A stretch of DNA of 64,000 bases from Alopecurus myosuroides (lineage: Eukaryota > Streptophyta > Magnoliopsida > Poales > Poaceae). Below the pieces are notes generated by a model. The model worked only from the letters and a program-made list of their open reading frames with translations, was not told where the DNA came from and did no database searches. A program made the translations under genes and the position numbers. Positions 54,635-64,000 of the stretch are shown piece by piece; the first letter of the stretch is position 1; each line of letters begins with the position of its first letter. Where the stretch lies: positions 137,620,682 through 137,684,681 of the forward strand of contig CM054062.1 of assembly GCA_028641055.1 (NCBI GenBank). The letters run 5' to 3'.

Positions 54635-56686
54635 TCAAATAATAGAATCAAAAGGAAACTTCATTCTATTTCTAGGAAAGTGTTCCATACCTTTCTTGAG
54701 TGGGAAATGAAATTTAACATCCCCTTCTTTCATATCTATAACAACACCAATAGTTCTAAGAGAAGGTCTTCCCAAGTAAATTGGAAAAGAAGCATTGCAT
54801 TCAATATTCATAACAAGAAAATCAACGGAGACAATATTATTATTAACCATGATAAGAAAATCATTAACTCTCTCCAAAGGTTTCTTTTTAACATTAGCAA
54901 TAAGACGAATATCCAAATAACAGTGCTCCAAAGGTGGCAAATCAAGGATATCATAAAGTTTCTTGGGCATAAAATAGATACTGGCACCAAGATCACATAA
55001 AGAATTGAAATCAAAATCATTCACTTTCATTTTAATAATGGGTTCCCAACCATCATCTAGCTTCCTAGGGATAGAGGCTTCACATCTTAATTCATCCTCT
55101 CTAATTTGCATTAGAGCATTTCTAATATGTTTTGTGAAATCCATATTCATAGTACTAGCATTAGGACAACTAGCAAGATTTTGTAGGAACTTAATCACTT
55201 CAGTTATGTTGCAATCATCAAAGTCAACATCATTTTTATCAAAGTTAATGGGACCATTTTCTCCCATGTTTCTAAAAATTTCAGCACTATTATGAGGAAC
55301 ATTTTTAGCAGTTTCAGGCAGTTTTACATTTTTAATAGCAGAAGTGGGAGTATTGACAACACCAATTACTTTAACATTGATAGTAGAAGGTTTAATAGCA
55401 TGAGAAGCTTAAGTTTTACTAGTGGTGGTAATAGTGCAAACATTAGCTATATTATTCTTTCTAGCTATTTCATCTTCTCTTTCCCATCTAGCATGCAATT
55501 CAGCTAACATCCTAACATTATCATCAATTCGAATTTGGATGGCATTCAAAGTTTTTATTTCCTTAAAATCATGAGGCATAACCTTTAGTTTCATAAAATC
55601 AACATCAAGAGCAAGGACATCAACTTTAGAAGCAAGCAAATCAATTTTGCCAAACTTTTCCTCAACAGATTTATTAAAAGTTGTTTGTGTACTAATAAAA
55701 TTATTGAGCATGTTTTAAAGATAAGAGGGTACACTTTTATTTTTGTTGTAGGAATTACCATAAGAATTACCATAAGCATTACTATTATTGGGAGGATATG
55801 GTCTATAATTGTTGCTACCAAAATTATTCCTATAAGCATTAGTGTTGAAATTATTATTTTTAATGAAGTTCACATCAACATGCTCTTCTTGAGCAGCCAA
55901 ATAAGCTAAGGGAACATTGTTTGGATCAATAGGAGCATGGACATTCACAAGCATAGACATAATAGCATTAAGTCTATCACTCAAAGAGGGGGTTTCTTCA
56001 ATAGAATTTACCTTCTTACCAGTTGTAGCTCTCTTAGTGTGCCATTCGGAATAATTTACCATGATATCATCAAGAAGATTTGTTGTTGACCCCAAGGTAA
56101 TGGACATAAAGGTTCCTCAAGCAGCTAAATCCAGAAGGTTTCTTGAAGAAAAATTCAGACCTGCATAAAAGGTTTGGATGATCATCCAAGTAGTCAGTCC
56201 ATGAGTGGGACAATTCTTCACTAAAGATTTCATTCTTTCCCAAGCTTTAGCAACATGCTCATTATCAAGTTGCTTAAAATTCATTATGCTACTTATTAAA
56301 GATATAATTTTAGCAGGAGGATAATATTTTCCAATGAAAGCATCTTTACACTTAGTCCAAGAATCAATATTATTTCTAGGAAAAGATAGCAACCATTCTT
56401 TAGCTCTTCCTCTAAAATAGAAAAGAAACAATTTCAGTTTAATAATATCTCCATCTACATCTTTATATTTTTGAATCTCACATAGTTCAACAAAATTATT
56501 AAGATGGGCAGCAGCATCATCAGTACTAACACCAGAAAATTGCTCTATCATAACAAGGTTTAACATGGCAGTCTTTATCTCATAAAAATCACCAGTAGGA
56601 GCAAGTGGAGAAATAGGTGTGTTAATGAAATCATGGTTTTTGGTGCTAGTAAAGTCACACAACTTAGTGTTCTCAGGAGTAGTCAT
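54635..56686 (-). pseudogene. Athila-like gag-protease, three in-frame stops
   Basis: One frame from ATG 56686 to the stop at 54635, broken at about 56115, 55716 and 55409. The gag core has LNNFVELCEIQKYKDVDGD, RAKEWLLSFPRNNIDSW, FIGKYYPPAKI, QTFYAGLNFSSRNLLDLAA. A long middle part is Asn/Tyr-rich (NNYRPYPPNNSNAYGNSYGN). The protease has CDLGASIYFMPKKLYD (active D-L-G, as in Athila types) and FPIYLGRPSLRTIG. No zinc knuckle is seen. The frame stops after the protease and no pol follows, so the copy depended on a partner element even before it decayed. Confidence 0.9.
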
Positions 56687-56854
56687 TTTAACAAGGCTAA
56701 AAACAGGAATAAAACTATAGCTAGAATAAGAACTATTTTTTTGTGTTTTTGATAAAGAGAAGCAAACAAGACAAAATAAAATAAACTAAGCAAAACAGAA
56801 ACAAAACAGATTGGAAGTGAGAGACTCCCCTTGCAAAAAAAAATCTTCCTCCCC

Positions 56855-56867
56855 GGCAACAGCGCCA
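56855..56867 (-). promoter_or_regulatory. Primer binding site, TGGCGC type
   Basis: On the minus strand TGGCGCTGTTGCC follows the 5' LTR by about ten bases. It is one base off the TGGCGCCGTTGCC site usual in grass Athila-like elements. Confidence 0.85.
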
Positions 56868-56878
56868 GAAAATAGCTT

Positions 56879-57220
56879 TGATGGTGCATGTCTTGCACTC
56901 GTTGGGAAACCCCAAGAGGAAGGTATGATGAGCATAGTAGCAGTTTTCCCTCAGAAAGAAACCAAGATTTAATCGACCAGTAGAAGGAAAGAATAACTTC
57001 AGAAGGTCGATGCAGCTGAGATGGCAGGGTGCACTATCGGTTTAAAAGCAACGTGGAACCTACACAACACAAAAAATTCACTTTGCCCCCAACGAAGCAG
57101 TGAGGTTGTCAATCTCACCGGTTTTACTGATAACAAAGAGGTTACAAGTATGGTGTGGAAAACAGTATGAAAACAGGAGCAACAGTGTGAAAACAGTGGA
57201 AGCAATGTGAAAGCAGTGTG
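56879..57220 (-). repeat. 5' LTR of the minus-strand Athila-like element, truncated
   Basis: Matches about 50424-50765 and stops where the next element starts at 57221. Confidence 0.85.
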
Positions 57221-57762
57221 TGTCGAGACATCGTGGTAGAGTTCATAGACGGGGGTACCATGAGTCTACGGGTAGAGACGTGGGGGGGCGTGGTAGTACG
57301 ACAACCAGGAACACCAATTTTACCCAGGTTCGGTACGGTGCATCTAGACGATGTTCCTACTCCTGCAATCTCACTAAATCAGGGCTGAAGCCTGAAGTAT
57401 ACAAAGTACAACGTGAGTAGGGTTTCGCTAACTCGGCGAGGATCAACTTCTCAGCGAGTTGGCTTCTAGATAATTGTCTCTGTTCTTCTCTCCCGTCCGG
57501 CTTTATATAAATAGCCGGATTAGGGCTTACAGAAAGGAAACCTAGAAGACAACGGAAAGTATCTAACTTGGAAAGCAAGAATCCGCCTTCTACTCCAAGC
57601 CGCGCCACTTTGGGCCGTAATCCGGGTTATTCTAGAATCCGGCTTCTACGCGTCAGCTTACTGGGCCGCCTAATGGACTATGATCCATTACCAACAGACC
57701 ACCCTGGTAACCCGGCTCCTAGGACAATGCCGGATATACCCCTATTCGGTATATATCCGACA
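57221..57762 (-). repeat. 3' LTR of a further minus-strand gypsy element
   Basis: 542 bp with TGTCG...CGACA ends. On the minus strand it is preceded by the polypurine tract CTTGGGGGCTAC (about 57763-57774) and holds a TATA box in GGCTATTTATATAAAGCC (about 57502-57509). The tract marks it as the 3' LTR. Confidence 0.85.
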
Positions 57763-57990
57763 GTAGCCCCCAAGAAGGATTGAGACTTCATCCTGCCACC
57801 TTTTGTCAGTTCGCATTCTGCTTCGAGAAATGTTGGCGCTTTGTCTCGATTCTTCTTTTTCCCAAAACTTCATAACGCATAACTCGGATTTCATCAAAAT
57901 ACGGATTTTTCTTCCACAAGCCTTTGCAGAGAAGAAATTTCTTGATATGTAACTCAAAACTTGTATTTACCAGAATCCTGAAGGGTACGT
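57763..57990 (-). mobile_element. 3' internal end of that gypsy element
   Basis: Non-coding, next to the polypurine tract. It is cut by the Copia insertion; the Copia's presumed TSD, TACGT, is at 57986-57990. The CTTGGGGGCTAC tract is like that of the Tat-like element in block 1. Confidence 0.7.
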
Positions 57991-58141
57991 TGCATAGAAA
58001 TAAAAAAAAATCCTACGTGCGATAAACCTGAATGGCCAAGATCTAATCTAGGAGATGAAAGGCAATAGGGAGAAAGTGAGTCTTGAGATAACATACCCTC
58101 GAAGACTCAAAGTGTTACGAGATCAAATCTCGTTGTTGGCA

Positions 58142-59026
58142 ACCTAGCCGCCGTCAGGAGCTTGGCGACTAGGGAGAGGACCTTCTACCCCCGATCTCCA
58201 CCGGCCACGGCGTTGGTCCCCTCTCTCTCCGATTGCCGCTCCAGCGGCAGGAGGGAGGGGGGACCTCGTTCCTCCGTTTTGTAGTTAGGGTTTGGTTTTG
58301 TAGGTTGTGGATCGTCGTTGGGGTGGTGGGAGCGGCGCTTCGACGAATAAATCTGTCTCAACTCCACTCCCACACCGGTGGCGTCCTTCAAGACGGCGTC
58401 TCGGAGTTGATGGCATCGTGTGTTCGCCGATCTTTCAGATCGGTGGCGTTAGGGTTCATGGATGGTATCAGCGAGGCGGTGGCGGCGATCCCATCGGGTG
58501 TGTCTCTCCTTCTGTTCTGTCCCCGTTGCTGCGGCTTTGTCTCCGGCGTCATAGTGGAGCAGGGAGGATTTGTCATCCGGGAGTACGCGCAGACGGCTGC
58601 CTGCGCAGTTAATAGCTGGAAGATGGTGCATCTTGTGCTGGGTTTGTGGATGGAAGCTGGCAGTTCTGGTTTCTTCCTTCGACGTTGTAGTCGTGCGGGT
58701 ATGTCAGTTCTGGAGTTCGATGGCGTGTCCGGGGACACGTTGCCCCGGTCTGGTTCGTTCAACGACAATGGTTTTGCTTCTGGCAAACTATTTTGGAGGT
58801 CTGTAAAGCTGCAGATCAGCGATGGAGCCGCGTCGAGCTCGGATGAAGAGGTGATTTGTCTTCTCTCTCTTGGTGGTCACTTTGGTGGTGCTGAAGGAGA
58901 TGGACAGGCGCTGGTCTTTTGCATAGGATTATACTATCCTTCCAGTACTGTAATGTCGGTGTTTATGTGTCTTGTAACCGGATATTTATCTTATGAATGA
59001 GAACGTATTACCTTGCAAAAAAAAAA
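58142..59026 (+). mobile_element. 885-bp poly(A) retroposon (LINE-derived or non-autonomous)
   Basis: Ends in CCTTGC plus ten A. It is flanked by a perfect 14-bp TSD (58128-58141 and 59027-59040), or 17 bp if the flanking AAA is counted, consistent with target-primed reverse transcription. GC-rich; a 255-codon frame (58233-59000) shows no recognisable domain and no reverse transcriptase. The end (TTATGAATGAGAACGTATTACC) resembles plant LINE 3' ends. It could be a 5'-truncated LINE, a LINE-mobilised non-autonomous element or a processed transcript. Confidence 0.85.
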
Positions 59027-59040
59027 TCTCGTTGTTGGCA

Positions 59041-60525
59041 TAGTCGTACTCACGCCGATCCCGAGAGAGAAGATGTGCACCGCAATCCGGCGATGCCTCC
59101 GTGATCGTTCACACGTTAAGCTCAATGAAGACCTCCGTTCCCTCGATCCAACGGGGTAGCGGAAGTAGAGGATCCCCGGAACTCCAGCAGCATGACGGCG
59201 TGGTGGTGGTGAAGAATCCCACGGTCAGGGCTTCGCCAAGCCGGAGACCATGGAATGGAGCAGCGGGTGGAGGGAAAGGGAGGTGGGCAAGTGTGTGTGG
59301 AAGAGGGATCTCTCACCCTCCTTTTATAGGGGAGGGGGAGGCATCCCAAGGGGAGGTGCGACCAGCCATGGTGTGCCCCACCTCTTCCCCTCTTTATGTG
59401 AGTGGAAGCCCCACTCACACCCACTCATGCTCCCTTAATTTTCCACTTAGAAAATCCAAAGGTTTTTCTTTAATAAATAAATAAAACTTTTTATTTCTTT
59501 ATTTATATTTGTTAATTCCATTAACAAACATTTGCATGCAGCACCTCAAATCATTTTTTAATTCTATTAACAACCATTCGACAAAAACCCCTTGAACTAT
59601 TTCAAATTTCCCCGAAATAATTTTGGAGCTGTCCAAAACATTCTTTGGTATTCCGTATCCTCTCAAACGCTTCATCGAACCTTAAGTGTGTCACCCTACG
59701 GTTCGCGAATAATATAGACATGATCGAGACTCCTCTCCGATCAATAATCAACAGCGGGATATGGAGATCCGTGATGACTCCTATATATTCAACGATGACT
59801 CTCGTGATCGTGTGAACCTTTCAACATCGTAACAATTTCCCTTTGTCTCGTGATATTTTACTTGTCCGAGATCCGATCATCGGTATCAACCATACATTGT
59901 TCGATCTCGTGACCCGACAAGTACTATTTTCTCGTTCCCGTGATATAACATCCTTGTGATTATATCACGTGCTTGCAAGCGGTGTCGATGTGATATCACC
60001 GAGAGGGCCCTAAGTATATCTCTCCGTCATATTGGATGGACAAATCCCACTCTTGATCCATGAGCTTCAACTAACACTTTCCGAATACCTAACGCCACCT
60101 TTATAGTCACCCTGTTACGGTGTGACGTTTGATGTCATCAAATTATTCTTTCGGTATTAGTGATTAACATGATCTCATGGTCTAAGGAACAATGTTACTC
60201 CGAATGTAAGACATAACAACAAAACTAAATGAATTGATCGTATTGTTATACTTAGTTAGGGTCTAAGTTCACCACGTCATTCTCCTAATGACATGACCCC
60301 GTTATTAACAACATCCAATGTCTATGATCAGGAAACCTTGATCATCTGTTAATCAATGAGCTAGTTAAAAGAGAGGATTCACTAGGAACGTTGGTTTATT
60401 TATTAATCACACATGTATTAACGTTTCCGGTTAATACAATTCTAGAATGATAAATAAACATCTATCATAAACAAGGAATAACATAATAAACACTTTATTA
60501 TTGCCTCTCGGGCATATTCCCTTCA
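59041..60525 (-). repeat. 3' LTR of the Angela-like Copia, main part
   Basis: Rest of the LTR beyond the retroposon. Non-coding, ending GGGCATATTCCCTTCA at 60525. Confidence 0.85.
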
Positions 60526-60686
60526 GTCTCCCACTTGCACTAGGGGCAATAATCTATATTACATAGTTATGAATCTAAAACCCATTGAGTTTTGGTGTTG
60601 ATCATGTTTTGCCCTTGAGAGAGGTTTAGTCAATGGATCTGCCACATTCAGATCAGTATGTACTTTGCAAATCTTCACACCCCCAT

Positions 60687-61484
60687 CTATGACATGTTCA
60701 CGATGGAGTGAAAATAGCGCTTGATATGCTTGGAATTGTTGTGAGACCTTGGCTCCTTAGCATTGGCTATGGCACCATTGTTGTCACAATAGATAACCAT
60801 TGGATCCAACGCACTCGGAACCACGCCTAGTTCGGATATGAAATCCTTCATCCAAACTGCTTCCTGTGTTGCCTCCGAGGCAGCAACATATTCTGCTTCT
60901 GTTGATGATCTCGCCACCACGGATTGCTTGGAACTCCTCCAGCTTACTGCTCCTCCATTAATAACAAATACGTACCCGGACTGAGACTTAGAGTCATCCG
61001 GATCTGTGTTGAAGCTAGCATCGACGTAACATCTTGCGACGAGCTCTTCTTCACCGCCATATATGAGAAACATGTCCTTAGTTCTTCTCAAGTACATAAA
61101 GTTATTCTTGACCGCCTTCCAGTGTTCCAAACCTAGATCGGATTGGTACCTACTAGTCAAACTAATAGCATGTGCCACATCCGGTCTTGTACATAGCATA
61201 GCATACATGATAGAACCTATGGCTAAAGCATAGGGAATCTTATTCATTTTCTCTCTATCTTCTGTTGTAGCTGGACATTAAGTCTTACTCAACGTTTTGC
61301 CTTGCAACATAGATAAGAACCCCTTCTTACTATCTTCCATTCTGAACTTCTTCAGAATCTTGTCAAGGTATGTACATTGCGAAAGTACAATTAAGCGTCT
61401 TGATCTATCCCTTTAGATTTTGATGCCTAATATATAAGCTGCTTCACCGAGGTCTTTCCTCGAAAAACTACTGTTCAAATAACC
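60687..61484 (-). pseudogene. Copia reverse transcriptase end and RNase H
   Basis: On the minus strand from 61484: FSRKDLGEAAYILGIKI, then a stop, CTYLDKILKKFRMEDSKKG, a second stop at about 61279, then MNKIPYALAIGSIMYAMLCT, RPDVAHAISLTSRYQ and the RNase H core (YVDASFNTDPDDSKSQSGYV, RSSTEAEYVAASEA, DNNGAIANAKEPRSHN). The last 186 codons are open. The YVDD box lies upstream and is not in the window. Two stops make it non-functional. Confidence 0.92.
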
Positions 61485-61963
61485 TGATGGGGGGATGATA
61501 ACCCGGTAGGCCAAACTCCAAGGAGTAACCCGGCCCAAAGGACGTTGTGCAGGATCCGGTTAAGGATAAGGAAACCTGTGAAGGCCCAAGCTTGTAGGCC
61601 CGGTAACCCGGATTGTGGGTTACTGTAAAGGAAAGTTAGGGTTTGTGCGCCGTGTCCAGGTAGGATCCAGGATGCGCCTTGGAGAATAAGCCAGGGGGTA
61701 CGGGTGCTTTATAAACCGACCCCCAGGTCTAGTTTAGGCAGAGATCTAAGAACCCTAGCAATATCACTTGATATCGAGCCTCTAGTGTAATCCCAGAGTT
61801 GAGTTGTTATATCAAGATTGGAGACTCGGCGACTTTGATTGCCGGCTACCAGATCGAATTGCACCATGTTTTCCTCTGAGCTAAACCCTCTCCCAAACGC
61901 CTGTGTCGTCTTGCCCCAAGATCAGTTACCCCCGGTAACGTCTGCCGTGATTATCCCACGACA
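61485..61963 (+). repeat. 5' LTR of the Tat-like element
   Basis: About 479 bp, TGATGGGGGGATGAT...CCCACGACA. TATA-like TTTATAAACC is at about 61709-61718. The exact first base (61485 or 61488) is uncertain. Confidence 0.8.
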
Positions 61964-61964
61964 G

Positions 61965-61980
61965 TTGGCGCCCACCGTGG
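61965..61980 (+). promoter_or_regulatory. Primer binding site of the Tat-like element
   Basis: TTGGCGCCCACCGTGG directly after the LTR, a common site in Tat-lineage gypsy elements. Confidence 0.85.
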
Positions 61981-62027
61981 GGCCTGCGTCCAAAGGTGTT
62001 TACATCACGGGAGAAGCTCGGAAGAGC

Positions 62028-64000
62028 ATGGGGAATCTTGTCGTCGGCGAGATCTACATCGACCGCAAAGGAGAAAAGACGGTGGACGATTCCGGCTGGG
62101 GGCCAGAGTCGGATCACCTCGAATCCGGATCCGTCGTGACAATCGGCCAGATCAGCGTCTTCATTGGTATGGTATGTGCTTCCAATTCGATCCCTGACAA
62201 TATTGGATCTGATTCTGTGCCAGGAGAAGCCACTTCTATCCGATCAGATGATGAAGAATCGATTGAAACGACACATCCGGCAGAAGAACCCATCGCGGAG
62301 TGGGAACAGCCGGAGGAGCCGGCATGGACCCCGCGCGACCGGGTCGAAAGAGAAGTTGATACCGGGTCTATCCTGGATCTGCTGGAAAACCGGTATGAGG
62401 AGGAAAACGGCGAGGAAGAACAGCATGAATTTACACCGGGTATCGTACGCCGAGTTGCAGTCTATGCGGCTCCCGCGGCCAATCTCAACCAAGGAAACGC
62501 AACCGCAGCATCAGTCGGGGCGGCTCAGGCAGTGGCCCAGCAGCAGGGCGCGGCTAACGGAGACCCGGTTTTGGCCCGGGTTGATGGGGGGTCGGCATCA
62601 GTAACCAGCCGTGCAGCAGATGAGGAGTTGCATGCAAACACGTTCGGATTCCTGGGAAACCGGACACCAGGGGCGGGTCCTTCGAACCCGCGCCACCCGG
62701 CCTTATTCGATAATAATCTGATTCTAGACCCCACGGTTCTTGCAACGGTTATTACTCCGGAAAACGCAGCGGAACGTGTCAGGGATCTGGATGTGGCTCG
62801 TCGCGCGCTGGAACAGCAAAGAAGGCAGGTAGAGGCAGAAAGGCAAGGGATGGCCACGCGGCAGCGTGAGCTGGATGCGCTGGAAACTCGGCTCCGAGAG
62901 GAGACGTCTAGAGTGAATCAAAGGCATCAAACCAGGTTGCTAGCAACGGGCGGGGTTCTTAATCCGGCTAATTTATTTGTCACACCTCAGGATCAGCCGA
63001 TACCAGTGGTGAACCAGGGAACCGCACCCCAACCGGCGACAGCAGCGACACATCCGGCAAATGAACGGACCGGGTTACCCCCACCACAGACTAGAGTCAC
63101 AACCGGCAACGATCTACCACCACCGCCACCGTCACGATTCCGCACACCAGCCGGTCACTACAATAACCCCATGGACAATGTGTATGCGGCGACACTCGCG
63201 TTGAATCAAATCCCTGTGGGAGAATCGCCCCATGCAGAAAAGACTCGGCAAGCCATCGATCTGTTGCACACTGCGGTGGCACAGCAAGCCAATTATCCGG
63301 ATCATAGAAGCGGTATGCATGGGATGCCATACGTCAGTCAACAGCAAGGGAATATCCAAACAAGTTCAGCACGGCGGAGGGAAGAGCAGCAACAAATGCC
63401 GCCTCCTCCCCGCGTTCAGGCAGCATCAGCAGCACAGGCTGTCGTAGACAGTTCCAGAGCCCGGAGGGCTGCGGCCGGGTCTGCAGCGCATGGACTTCCC
63501 GCAGCATCGCGCCCAGCCGCGCCCCCCGCGGTATCACACGTTTCTAGAGCAAGGCCGGCCTCAACCGTTCTTGCGGGACCCAAGTGTCTCTCGGACAATA
63601 TCAGAGCTGAACCTTACCCGGAAAAATTCAAAGAGCCAGGGAAAGTAGTGAATTATGAGCCAACTATGGATCCAGAAACATGGCTAAGTAGTTATGAGAT
63701 GGCAATGTCGATTCGCAACGCATCCGAGAATCTCCAAGCAAAGTTCATGTACTTGATGATGTCAGAAGGAGCAGCAAAGTTGTGGTTCACCAATTTGCCG
63801 GAAGGATCGATCAAGTCCTGGGAGGAATTGAAGACCGCGTTTGTCAAGCACTTTCATGGGACGTGCAGGAAATTGTTCACTATTGATGATCTAGAGCGGT
63901 GCGTCCAGAAGAAGGGAGAATCGGCGCGCAGTTGGGTGCGCCGGGTCATGGAGATACTTCACTCATCCACGGATATTCAGCCCAAGGATGCACTACAGGC
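62028..64000 (+). CDS. Tat-like gag, open, 3' end outside the window
   Basis: Open from ATG 62028 (MGNLVVGEIYIDRKGEK) for at least 657 codons without a stop. The N-terminal half is acidic, then Ala/Gln-rich and low-complexity. A coiled-coil stretch (VRDLDVARRALEQQRRQVEA) lies at about residues 250-300. The gag core is at the end: EPYPEKFKEPGKVVNYEPTM, WLSSYEMAMSIRNASENLQA, LMMSEGAAKLWFTNLPEGSI, ELKTAFVKHFHGTCRKLFTI. It would form the particle shell. The frame is also open upstream of 62028 back into the primer-site region, so the start could differ; 62028 is its first ATG after the primer site. An intact gag makes this the best-preserved gene of any element here. Confidence 0.88.
   Translation, partial: MGNLVVGEIYIDRKGEKTVDDSGWGPESDHLESGSVVTIGQISVFIGMVCASNSIPDNIGSDSVPGEATSIRSDDEESIETTHPAEEPIAEWEQPEEPAWTPRDRVEREVDTGSILDLLENRYEEENGEEEQHEFTPGIVRRVAVYAAPAANLNQGNATAASVGAAQAVAQQQGAANGDPVLARVDGGSASVTSRAADEELHANTFGFLGNRTPGAGPSNPRHPALFDNNLILDPTVLATVITPENAAERVRDLDVARRALEQQRRQVEAERQGMATRQRELDALETRLREETSRVNQRHQTRLLATGGVLNPANLFVTPQDQPIPVVNQGTAPQPATAATHPANERTGLPPPQTRVTTGNDLPPPPPSRFRTPAGHYNNPMDNVYAATLALNQIPVGESPHAEKTRQAIDLLHTAVAQQANYPDHRSGMHGMPYVSQQQGNIQTSSARRREEQQQMPPPPRVQAASAAQAVVDSSRARRAAAGSAAHGLPAASRPAAPPAVSHVSRARPASTVLAGPKCLSDNIRAEPYPEKFKEPGKVVNYEPTMDPETWLSSYEMAMSIRNASENLQAKFMYLMMSEGAAKLWFTNLPEGSIKSWEELKTAFVKHFHGTCRKLFTIDDLERCVQKKGESARSWVRRVMEILHSSTDIQPKDALQ

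Larger units (their letters stand above)
50424..57220 (-). mobile_element. Athila-like gypsy element with gag-protease but no pol
   Basis: Reading on the minus strand: partial 5' LTR (57220-56879), primer site, gag-protease frame (56686-54635), 2.7 kb non-coding, a short purine tract, and a full 3' LTR (51973-50424) starting TGATACGTCATAAA. LTR pieces match over 50424-50760 versus 56879-57215. It is inserted in the Tat-like protease/pol fragment. The right end is cut by another element at 57221, so no TSD can be checked. No reverse transcriptase or integrase is present. Confidence 0.88.
57991..61484 (-). mobile_element. BARE/Angela/WIS-like Copia element, 3' part
   Basis: 3' LTR 57991-60525 (about 1.64 kb without the retroposon). 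On the minus strand it starts TGAAGGGAATATGCCCGAG and follows GTGCAAGTGGGAGAC, the signature polypurine tract of this group. Next to it lies the end of pol (61484-60687). The 5' half was cut off by the insertion of the Tat-like element at 61485. Confidence 0.9.
61485..64000 (+). mobile_element. Tat-like Ty3/gypsy element, 5' part
   Basis: 5' LTR (61485-61963), then one base and the primer site TTGGCGCCCACCGTGG (61965-61980), then an open gag that runs off the window. It is inserted in the Angela-like reverse transcriptase. The presumed target copy is TAACC at 61480-61484; the other copy is out of view. Confidence 0.88.

Noticed and set aside
58233..59000. 255-codon ORF in the retroposon as a real gene
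   Set aside because: No domain, biased by high GC, and a minus-strand frame of similar openness (58786-58388) exists.

Overview
The window looks like a gene-poor piece of a large grass genome, most likely Triticeae (wheat, barley, Aegilops or a relative). The signs are nested LTR retrotransposons with intact 5-bp target-site duplications (TSDs), a BARE/Angela/WIS-type Copia 3' end, a Sirevirus-type Copia, a non-autonomous element with 4.7-kb LTRs, and an AP2-like gene carried in a TIR element. I cannot name the species. Family names beyond superfamily come from motifs and memory, not from a search.

Block 1 (1-42952) is a five-layer nest. The outermost layer is a Tat-like Ty3/gypsy element: the RNase H end at 31022, decayed integrase to 37057, antisense genes at 37424-41302, and a 3' LTR from 42494. 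An Athila-like gypsy element (1-31021) sits in its RNase H; only the 3' non-coding part and the 3' LTR are in view. That LTR is split by a chromovirus-like gypsy element (2850-30918, TSD TTAAG). Its leader is split by a Sirevirus-type Copia on the minus strand (4103-26843, TSD CATCT). The 5' LTR of that Copia is split by a LARD-like element (14607-25738, TSD TAGTG). A separate 4.56-kb solo LTR (31097-35660, TSD TTCCA) splits the Tat-like pol just downstream.

The genic island (42953-48120) holds the only likely host gene. It is a small minus-strand gene of three inferred exons for a single-pass membrane protein, perhaps DUF1195. Its second intron carries a Harbinger-like element with a broken AP2-domain gene. 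A 467-bp hAT-type MITE (TSD GAGCTGGA) lies about 180 bp upstream of the start codon.

Block 2 (48121-64000) is a second nest. An LTR fragment abuts a Tat-like gag-protease fragment (48539-50423). That is split by a minus-strand Athila-like element with gag-protease but no pol (50424-57220), whose 5' LTR is cut by a minus-strand gypsy element (3' LTR 57221-57762). That in turn is cut by an Angela-like Copia (57991-61484), whose LTR holds an 885-bp poly(A) retroposon. A further Tat-like element starts at 61485 and runs off the end in an open gag.

Most element genes are broken by stops and frameshifts. The points most worth following up are: a palindrome array plus TATA box placed between pol and the env-like ORF of the Sirevirus, resembling its LTR promoter; an antisense transcription unit with its own TATA box and a 30-bp hairpin minisatellite upstream; a gag-only gypsy element with a 427-codon ORF of unknown function; and a tRNA-like promoter pair in the solo LTR.
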